Source of the DNA: Synergistaceae bacterium
Lineage (GTDB): Bacteria; Synergistota; Synergistia; Synergistales; Aminobacteriaceae
Assembly: GCA_022837505.1 (NCBI GenBank)
Contig: JALHFZ010000014.1
Coordinates: 1 to 29,300 of the forward strand
Direction: 5' to 3'
Length of the DNA: 29,300 nucleotides
Both the position numbers and the translations under genes were made by a program. Every line of letters begins with the position of its first letter. Within the stretch, counting starts at the first letter, position 1. Shown piece after piece: positions 24,097 to 29,300 of the stretch. A model generated the notes under the pieces. The model made no database searches. It was given only the letters and a program-made list of their open reading frames with translations, and was not told the DNA's origin.

Positions 24097-24780
24097 ATGC
24101 GGATGGAAACGGTAGTACTGCACAAAAATGGCGGCAGCGAAGGAGTTACTCTCGCATGGGACGCCTGTGTCGCCGCCGGCTATACCGGGAGAGATCAGGA
24201 GAGTGTGCGCGCTCATGTGGAGGAACTGCGAAAAATCGGCGTGCCTGCTCCCGAAAAAGTTCCCTCCATGTACTGGGTCGAACCCGAGAGGGTTTCTTCT
24301 TCTAAGTTGCTCTGGGTGGTGGGGGAGAGCACCTCAGGAGAGGGAGAGGTCTTTCTCGCCAGGAGCGAAGAAGGGAACTTGTGTGTCACTGTCGCCAGCG
24401 ATCATACCGACCGTGCCCTCGAAACAGTCTCCGTGGCGAAGGCAAAGCAGATCTCTTCGAAGATCGTCGGTGCCGTATTCTGGAAAGTGGATGAAGTCCG
24501 GAACCACTGGGATTCTCTTGAACTCCGCACCTGGGTGGACGGAAAGCTCTACCAGGAGGGGACGCTCGGAAAAATGCTTCCTCCGGAAAAGCTCTTTGAG
24601 CTGGCCAGGGAGGATGCCCCTCTTCCCGGATGCAAACTCTCCCTCTTCAGCGGAACCCTTCCGGTCCTTGGAGAAGGACTGGTCTATGGAAAAGCATACG
24701 TTCTCTCACTGAAAGATCCTGTACTCAACAGAGAAATACGCCACGAGTACGAAGTTCGGGTTCTTCCCGACAGGAATTAG
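24097..24780 (+). CDS. DUF2848 family protein
   Basis: The 227-residue cytosolic protein matches DUF2848, whose biochemical role is, to my knowledge, not established. Recognisable family segments are YTGRDQESVRAHVEELRKIGVPAPEKVPSMYWV, the SGEGEVFL segment, TVASDHTDRALETVSVAKAKQIS (a conserved D-H-T-D-R stretch), ELRTWVDGKLYQEGTLGKMLPPEKL and LFSGTLPVLG followed by LKDPVLNREIRHEYEV. Members have been likened to fumarylacetoacetate-hydrolase-type folds, which is an uncertain assignment. ATG 24097 lies behind AAGGGAAGGGAA. The next gene, a nitrilase-superfamily hydrolase, starts 11 bases after its stop, which suggests sequential steps on one substrate. Confidence 0.82.
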   Translation: MRMETVVLHKNGGSEGVTLAWDACVAAGYTGRDQESVRAHVEELRKIGVPAPEKVPSMYWVEPERVSSSKLLWVVGESTSGEGEVFLARSEEGNLCVTVASDHTDRALETVSVAKAKQISSKIVGAVFWKVDEVRNHWDSLELRTWVDGKLYQEGTLGKMLPPEKLFELAREDAPLPGCKLSLFSGTLPVLGEGLVYGKAYVLSLKDPVLNREIRHEYEVRVLPDRN

Positions 24781-24791
24781 GAGGTGCTCTC

Positions 24792-25595
24792 ATGAAGATT
24801 CGCGCAGGGGTGCTCCAGCTTGACATCGCCCTCGGAGACAAAAAGAAAAACTACGAAAATGTGGAGCGGTGGATGGGGATGGTCTCCCTTCCCTCTGACC
24901 TTCCCACAGTAATCGTATTGCCGGAAATCTGGGATGTGGGATACGCTCTGAACAGGGCTGAAGAACTGGCTGATCCTGAGGGGCGGGATGCAGCGGCCTT
25001 TTTGGGGGGCCTCGCCCGTAAATACGGGGTCTGGTTCGCCGGCGGCTCGGTGCTCGCCTCTTCAAAGGGGGAGTACGTGAACCGCGCCCAGGTCATCAAT
25101 CCCAGGGGCGAGCTTGTCGCCTTCTATGACAAGGTTCACCTCATTCGTCTTATGGACGAGGATAAGTATTTGATCGGCGGCAGAAAGGAGTGTCTCTTCG
25201 ATCTCGAAGGGGTGCCGTCAGGGTGTGTCATCTGCTATGACATCCGGTTCTGCGAGTGGCTGCGCACCTACGCCCTCAAGGGGGCAGAGGTGCTCTTTGT
25301 AAGCGCCGAATGGCCCACAGCAAGAGCTGACCACTGGAAGACCCTTCTCCGGGCCCGGGCCATAGAGAACCAGATGTTCGTGGTTGCGTGCAACCGCTGC
25401 GGCATCACGGAAGATACAGCCTTTGCGGGCGGTTCCCTCATCCTCGGACCAAAGGGGGAAATTCTGTTCGAAGGAGGGGATGGCGAAGAAGCGGGATTTG
25501 TGACCCTCGACTTGAAAGAGGTATCGGACATTCGTAATTTCCTGACGGTCTTTAATGACAGAGTCCCTGAGATTTACGGGACCCATCTCAAATAG
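24792..25595 (+). CDS. Carbon-nitrogen hydrolase (nitrilase superfamily amidase)
   Basis: The 267-residue product carries the complete nitrilase-superfamily triad: E45 (VLPEIWD), K114 (FYDKVHL) and C148 (CVICYDIRF). Size and motifs are closest to omega-amidase/Nit2-like or aliphatic amidase members, which hydrolyse small amides to acids and ammonia. Additional family marks are the GG-S pair near 84-86, RAIENQMFVVACNRCG and GGSLILGPKGEIL. The start at ATG 24792 follows TAGGAGGTG; upstream in-frame codons overlap the DUF2848 gene. It lies between DUF2848 and the TRAP binding-protein gene, so I infer that the TRAP system imports an amide or a precursor that becomes one. Confidence 0.92.
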   Translation: MKIRAGVLQLDIALGDKKKNYENVERWMGMVSLPSDLPTVIVLPEIWDVGYALNRAEELADPEGRDAAAFLGGLARKYGVWFAGGSVLASSKGEYVNRAQVINPRGELVAFYDKVHLIRLMDEDKYLIGGRKECLFDLEGVPSGCVICYDIRFCEWLRTYALKGAEVLFVSAEWPTARADHWKTLLRARAIENQMFVVACNRCGITEDTAFAGGSLILGPKGEILFEGGDGEEAGFVTLDLKEVSDIRNFLTVFNDRVPEIYGTHLK

Positions 25596-25607
25596 GAGGT
25601 ATTGAAA

Positions 25608-26600
25608 ATGAGAAGAAGCGGAGTATTTGTGGCGGCGGTTATGGTGTGCATGGTTCTTTTGAGCGGATCGGCCTTCGCGAAGACGGTGGAGTTCAAGTTC
25701 GCCCATTCCGGAAGCCTCGAGCACCAGTACAATATCGGCGCCGAGCAGTTCAAGAAGCTTGTTGAAGAAAAGTCCGGCGGCGAGCTTAAAGTCAACATCT
25801 TTCCCCAGGCGCAGCTTGGAGGGGAGAGGGATCTCGCCGAGGGTGTCCGTATGGGAACCATCGAGATGAGTTCCGTCGCCGCCGGCAATCTCGCGGGATT
25901 TGTCCCTGAACTTCAGGTTTTCGGTGTTCCCTTCCTTTTCCAGACCAGAGAGCAGGTCTATTCCGTCGTCGACGGGCCTGTAGGGAAGGACCTTGCGGAT
26001 ATCATGCTCGCCAAGGGCTTTCTCAACCTCTCCATCTGGGAGGTAGGTTTCCGGAACATAACCAACGATGTCCGTCCGGTAAAGACTCCAGAGGATATGA
26101 AGGGGCTGAAAATCCGGGTTCAGGAATCAAAAATATGGATTGAATTCATGAAGCGTCTGGGCGCCATCCCCTCCCCGATCCCCTTCGGTGAACTCTACAC
26201 CGCCCTGCAGCAGAAGGTTGTGGACGGACAGGAAAACCCAGTCGCCACAATTTACTCGATGAAGTTCTACGAAGTCCAGAAATATCTTTCCCTGACAGGA
26301 CACACCTATGAACCGGCCCTCGTTTTTGCCAATCCGAAATGGTTCAACGGCCTTGATCCCAAACACCAGTCGATAATCCGGAAAGCGGCGGCTGAGGCGG
26401 CCGACTACCAGCGCAAAACCCTTGCCGAGATGGACAAGGAAAGGTTTGAGATCATTAAAAAGGCTGGCGTTGAGGTGGAGGAAAATCCTGACAAGGAGGC
26501 CTTCGCGAAGGCAACGGCCGATCTGTACAAAGTTCTTTCCGACAGCGTCCCTGAGGCTTTGGTGCAGAAGATAAAGGACGAAGCAGCAAAGGTGAAATGA
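25608..26600 (+). CDS. TRAP transporter periplasmic solute-binding protein (DctP family)
   Basis: This periplasmic receptor feeds a carboxylate-type ligand to the DctQM membrane complex. It has 330 residues with a signal peptide (MRRSG, hydrophobic core, cleavage probably after AFA at residue 24). DctP-family signatures are FKFAHSGSLEHQYNIGAEQFKKLVEEKSGG, FPQAQLGGERDLAEGVRMGTIEMS and PEDMKGLKIRVQES, where R170 is the arginine that usually clamps the ligand carboxylate. PFGELYTALQQKVVDGQENPVATI follows. The ligand is therefore likely an organic acid. ATG 25608 has TAGGAGGT 7 bases upstream; a TTG at 25602 is less likely. Confidence 0.95.
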   Translation: MRRSGVFVAAVMVCMVLLSGSAFAKTVEFKFAHSGSLEHQYNIGAEQFKKLVEEKSGGELKVNIFPQAQLGGERDLAEGVRMGTIEMSSVAAGNLAGFVPELQVFGVPFLFQTREQVYSVVDGPVGKDLADIMLAKGFLNLSIWEVGFRNITNDVRPVKTPEDMKGLKIRVQESKIWIEFMKRLGAIPSPIPFGELYTALQQKVVDGQENPVATIYSMKFYEVQKYLSLTGHTYEPALVFANPKWFNGLDPKHQSIIRKAAAEAADYQRKTLAEMDKERFEIIKKAGVEVEENPDKEAFAKATADLYKVLSDSVPEALVQKIKDEAAKVK

Positions 26601-26609
26601 AGTCCCTGT

Positions 26610-26645
26610 CCCTCAAGGCTCAGGCGAAATCCTGAGCCTTGAGGG
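26610..26645 (+). other. Perfect 15-bp stem-loop between dctP- and dctQ-type genes
   Basis: CCCTCAAGGCTCAGG (26610-26624) pairs with CCTGAGCCTTGAGGG (26631-26645) around a 6-base loop. No T-run follows, so it is more likely an mRNA-stabilising or processing hairpin than a full terminator. It would protect the upstream binding-protein message and raise its level over the membrane subunits. Confidence 0.8.
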
Positions 26646-26670
26646 GCAGACCGCAAAGGAGTGATGCCCC

Positions 26671-27162
26671 TTGAAAAGACTGTCCTTTCTTTTTTCGATT
26701 CTCACAGGCCTATGTCTCACCGTTGTCTTCGCGGTCACCTTCGCCCAGGTCATTCAGCGCTATGTTTTTCAGATGGCGATGCCCTGGGCGACGGATATCA
26801 TCCGTATTTTCTTCGTCTATTCCGTTTTCTTCGGCATGGCAGTGGGGGTATTTCAAAAAAAACATCTGAACATCGACGTGATTGTCCACGCCCTGCCAAA
26901 GAAGCTGAAGCCGTGGCTCGATCTGCTTTCCAACGGAGTAACGGGCATCTTCCTGGCGTTCGTCTTTTATTTCAGCTTCTCCTTCATGATGGACAACACG
27001 GATCAGGTTACCCCTTACCTCCTCTTCCCCATGAGTTACGTATACCTTATTGTTCCCGTCACGGTGGGATTCATGCTCATCTTTCTTCTCTGGGATTCCT
27101 TTCAGCTCCTGAACGATCTCCGGTCGGGAAAAGTCCTGTCTTCTAGAGGTAACAAGCCATGA
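26671..27162 (+). CDS. TRAP transporter small membrane subunit (DctQ family)
   Basis: The 163-residue protein has four hydrophobic segments (about 5-28, 38-60, 85-108 and 122-144), the DctQ layout. Family features include AQVIQRYVFQMAMPWATDIIRIFFVYSVFFGMAVGVFQKKHLNIDV in the first half. The start is TTG 26671, with GGAG at 26658-26661 at usable distance, and no better codon nearby. Its stop overlaps the start of the DctM gene by four bases (ATGA), so translation is coupled, as expected for subunits that assemble in equal amounts. Confidence 0.88.
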   Translation: MKRLSFLFSILTGLCLTVVFAVTFAQVIQRYVFQMAMPWATDIIRIFFVYSVFFGMAVGVFQKKHLNIDVIVHALPKKLKPWLDLLSNGVTGIFLAFVFYFSFSFMMDNTDQVTPYLLFPMSYVYLIVPVTVGFMLIFLLWDSFQLLNDLRSGKVLSSRGNKP

Positions 27163-28430
27163 TTTGGATTGCAGGGCTTTTCGGAGTCTTTCTTCTCGGA
27201 ATCCCCATCTCCTTTTCTCTGGGTGCAACCACCCTAGTAGGTCTGCTCGGAATGGGGCTGCCTCTCGAAGTGATTGTTCAGAGGATGTTCACCGGGGTGG
27301 ACAACTTCGCCCTCGTGGCGATCCCCCTCTTCATTCTCGCGGGCAATCTCATGGCAGTGGGAGGAATCTCCCGCAGGATCACCGATTTTTCCGAAGCCCT
27401 GGTGGGCCACTGGCCAGGAGGGCTCGGAATGGTGGCGATCGTCGCCTCCATGATCTTCGCCGCTGTTACCGGCTCGGCCATTGCCGCTACCGCTGCAATA
27501 GGGGCTTTGCTCATCAGTGAGATGATAAACAAGGGGTATTCTCCGGCCTATTCCGCCGCCCTCGTGGCCACGTCAGGCTCCATCGGCCCCATCATCCCTC
27601 CGAGCATTCCCCTCGTCGTCTACGGCGTCATCGTGGGGAGCTCCATTGCGAAACTCTTCATGGGAGGAGTCATTCCTGGAATCGTTATGGGACTGCTCCT
27701 GATGCTCTTCAACTGGATGCTCAGCAAACGGCGAGGGTATGTGGGCAAGGCAACCCGTTCCACAATTCAGGAACTCCGCAAGGGGCTCAAGGACGCCATC
27801 CTTGCTCTTCTGATGCCGGTCATCATCATCGGCGGTATTGTGGGAGGGGTTTTCACCCCCACAGAGTCCGGTGCCGTTGCCGTGGCCTATGCCCTTCTTC
27901 TCGGGGGAATAGTCTACCGGGAGCTTTCATGGAGAAAGATCGCAGAGGCCTTCATGGATGCCGCTGTGATGAACGGCATTATCCTGACCGTCTTGATGAC
28001 GGCGAGCCTCTTCATATGGTTCATGACCGTGAAGATGATCCCCCAGGCTGTGGCGCAGAACCTTATGAATGTCATTTCCACCCGATGGGGAGCCCTGATG
28101 ATCATGAACATCGTACTCCTGATCGCCGGGACCTTCATCGATACGATCAGCGCCCTCACTATATTTGTTCCCCTCTTCCTCCCCCTGGTGAAGGCCTTTG
28201 ATATCGACCTCATCCATTTCGGCGTGGTCGTTGCGGTGAACCTCACCATAGGGATGTGCACCCCGCCCCTCGGGGTCTGCCTCTTCGTGGCCTGCGGCAT
28301 CGCGAAGACCACCATCCGTGAGATGTTCCTCGATCTTCTCTATCTGCTTGCTCCGCTTATTATTGTGCTTCTGCTCATTACCTACGTTCCGGCCCTTGTC
28401 ACCTGGCTTCCGAACTTTCTCGGGTTGTAA
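27159..28430 (+). CDS. TRAP transporter large membrane subunit (DctM family)
   Basis: This Na+-coupled permease subunit has 423 residues and about 11-12 hydrophobic segments. DctM signatures are GIPISFSLGATTLVGLLGMG, NFALVAIPLFILAGNLMAVGGISRRITDF, GSAIAATAAIGALLISEMINKGYSPAYSAALVATSGSIGPIIPPSIPLVVYGVI and GTFIDTISALTIFVPLFLPLVKAFDIDLIHFGVVVAVNLTIGMCTPPLGVCLFVA. It completes the TRAP transporter of this operon and overlaps the DctQ gene by four bases. Confidence 0.96.
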   Translation: MIWIAGLFGVFLLGIPISFSLGATTLVGLLGMGLPLEVIVQRMFTGVDNFALVAIPLFILAGNLMAVGGISRRITDFSEALVGHWPGGLGMVAIVASMIFAAVTGSAIAATAAIGALLISEMINKGYSPAYSAALVATSGSIGPIIPPSIPLVVYGVIVGSSIAKLFMGGVIPGIVMGLLLMLFNWMLSKRRGYVGKATRSTIQELRKGLKDAILALLMPVIIIGGIVGGVFTPTESGAVAVAYALLLGGIVYRELSWRKIAEAFMDAAVMNGIILTVLMTASLFIWFMTVKMIPQAVAQNLMNVISTRWGALMIMNIVLLIAGTFIDTISALTIFVPLFLPLVKAFDIDLIHFGVVVAVNLTIGMCTPPLGVCLFVACGIAKTTIREMFLDLLYLLAPLIIVLLLITYVPALVTWLPNFLGL

Positions 28431-28504
28431 AGGACAGGAAAAACTAAAACCCTTGATCAGATGATAACCGGCATTTATCAATAATGTACAGGAGGTTGAA
28501 AAAA

Positions 28505-28906
28505 TTGGCGAAACAGACCATCGAGTTCAGCGACACCCTTCCCATGGGGGAATGGCGGGAGGTAAAGGAGGCAGGGGAGGGGATTTTTGAGAAGATTCTT
28601 TCCTTTGATCCGGAGACGGGTAATATTTCCCGGCTTCTTCGGCTGCAGTCCGGCGCGAGAATTGAAAAGACTCAGGCCCATGATTTCTGCGAGGAGGTCT
28701 ATATCCTTGAAGGGTATATGATCGACACCGCCAAAGAGATTACCGCCGCAGCGGGGTATTACGCCTGCCGTCCCGTGGGGATGATTCATGGACCCTATGT
28801 CGTTCCCGTATCGTGCCTTTCTTTCGAGACACGGTACCAGGACCCGGCCAAACCCCTCAACCCTGACTGTTCCCTGATGCAGCGGGTCCGCTCGGAAAAA
28901 ATCTGA
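28505..28906 (+). CDS. Small cupin-fold protein
   Basis: The product has 133 residues and resembles a single-domain cupin of the ChrR/anti-sigma-factor-like type. A beta-rich core includes SRLLRLQSGARIEKTQAHDFCEEVYILEGYMID (H and E residues spaced as in metal-binding cupins) and GYYACRPVGMIHGPYVVP. I prefer the TTG at 28505, preceded by AGGAGG at 28490-28495, over the ATG at 28484, which overlaps that ribosome site. It is the last gene before a strong terminator, 74 bases after the DctM gene, so it probably serves the same pathway, possibly as a metal-dependent isomerase, sensor or dioxygenase-like enzyme. The function is unknown. Confidence 0.8.
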   Translation: MAKQTIEFSDTLPMGEWREVKEAGEGIFEKILSFDPETGNISRLLRLQSGARIEKTQAHDFCEEVYILEGYMIDTAKEITAAAGYYACRPVGMIHGPYVVPVSCLSFETRYQDPAKPLNPDCSLMQRVRSEKI

Positions 28907-28930
28907 CCCTGAGGTCACTTGAATTGAAGA

Positions 28931-28962
28931 GAAGCTCCCGAAAAAAACGGGGGCTTCTTTTT
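28931..28962 (+). terminator. Intrinsic terminator at the end of the TRAP/cupin operon
   Basis: GAAGCTCCCG (28931-28940) pairs with CGGGGGCTTC (28948-28957) with one G-T pair, around a loop of seven A residues, followed by five T residues. Confidence 0.9.
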
Positions 28963-29005
28963 CGTTTGTCAGACCCGCTTCTTTCCCGAAGCCTCCCTCT
29001 GCGGG

Positions 29006-29011
29006 TATAAT
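29006..29011 (+). promoter_or_regulatory. Candidate -10 box for the last gene
   Basis: A consensus TATAAT 32 bases upstream of the ATG at 29044. The -35 region at 17-base spacing (TTCCCG) is poor. Confidence 0.4.
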
Positions 29012-29043
29012 TGGACGGAATGCATCAGGAAGGGAAGGTTTCC

Positions 29044-29300
29044 ATGGCAAAGAAAAAGTTTTTGCACGAACTTGAGCTGCGCCAGCTGCAGCTGGATGAT
29101 TACGACGAACTGAAACGGATAATGGACCGGGTCTATCCGAAAATGGGGGGCGCCTGGACGAGGGAACAGTTCAAGGCTATGATCAGCCGGTTCCCCGAGG
29201 GGCAGCTCTGCATCGAGGACAAGGGAAAGGTGATAGCCGGGGCTTTTTCCCTGATCATTGACTATTCCCGCTTCGGCGAACGCCATACCTATAAAGACAT
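29044..29300 (+). CDS. GNAT-domain protein, N-terminal part only (possibly a GNAT-nitrilase fusion)
   Basis: The frame is open from ATG 29044, behind GAAGGGAAGG, to the end of the window: 85 codons plus two bases. The start LELRQLQLDDYDELKRIMDRVYP, WTREQFKAMISRFPEG and QLCIEDKGKVIAGAFSLIIDYSRFGERHTYKD are the first strands and helices of a GNAT acetyltransferase domain. From general knowledge of such proteins, this particular N-terminus resembles that of bifunctional proteins carrying a GNAT domain followed by a carbon-nitrogen hydrolase domain. That part, if present, lies beyond the window. Confidence 0.75.
   Translation, partial: MAKKKFLHELELRQLQLDDYDELKRIMDRVYPKMGGAWTREQFKAMISRFPEGQLCIEDKGKVIAGAFSLIIDYSRFGERHTYKD

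Noticed and set aside
1..29300. tRNA, rRNA, CRISPR arrays, insertion sequences, prophage genes
   Set aside because: No cloverleaf-like GGTTCRAAYCC context, no regularly spaced repeats, and no transposase, integrase or phage protein was recognised on reading both strands.

Overview
This 29.3 kb window looks like chromosomal DNA from a moderately GC-rich, probably anaerobic, amino-acid- or organic-acid-using bacterium. It holds a Na+-pumping decarboxylase beta subunit, a ferredoxin-type DUF362 protein, a tripartite tricarboxylate transporter (TTT), a TRAP transporter, and several sugar-acid and carboxylate enzymes. The mix resembles Synergistota, but that is an inference from gene content and I could not test it. 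I see no rRNA, tRNA, CRISPR array, insertion sequence or phage gene. Gene density is high and many genes sit in tight operons. Several genes use TTG starts (positions 5304, 12364, 26671, 28505).

Region 1 (1-5300) holds a partial secreted protein (minus), a lone OadB/GcdB-type beta subunit with tandem promoters, a glutamine-synthetase-family enzyme (minus), a DUF362/2x[4Fe-4S] protein (minus) and a GNAT-like protein. Region 2 (5304-10867) is housekeeping and signalling: a CCA-adding-type nucleotidyltransferase, an HDOD protein, a GAF-PAS-GGDEF diguanylate cyclase with an intact I-site, and a GckA/TtuD-type glycerate kinase. The last three are nearly contiguous.

Region 3 (10868-23259) is an acid-sugar catabolic block. 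A rightward unit encodes a TTT transporter (TctC, TctB, TctA), a zinc alcohol dehydrogenase and a LarA-like, probably nickel-pincer, racemase/epimerase. A leftward unit encodes a split UxaA-type dehydratase (small and large subunits) and an IlvD/Edd-family dehydratase. A second rightward unit encodes a FadR-type regulator, a PdxA2-type 4-phospho-acid dehydrogenase and a DUF1537 (OtnK/DtnK-type) acid-sugar kinase. The kinase plus PdxA2 pair is known from four-carbon sugar-acid (threonate/erythronate) catabolism that yields DHAP. A 20-bp imperfect palindrome lies just downstream of candidate promoters of both the TTT unit (11063-11082) and the uxaA unit (20101-20120). I infer that one regulator, probably the FadR-type protein, controls all of it.

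Region 4 (23370-28962) is a second regulated operon: a GntR/FCD regulator with two near-identical TGTGGYATACCA sites exactly 20 bp apart at its own promoter, a DUF2848 protein, a nitrilase-superfamily amidase, a TRAP transporter (DctP, DctQ, DctM) and a small cupin, closed by a strong terminator. It looks like an import-and-hydrolysis pathway for an unidentified amide or carboxylate. The window ends inside a GNAT-domain gene.

The main candidates for undescribed biology are the shared-operator acid-sugar regulon with its LarA-like enzyme, the DUF2848-amidase-TRAP operon, and a perfect 17-bp inverted repeat buried in the uxaA-like large-subunit gene.
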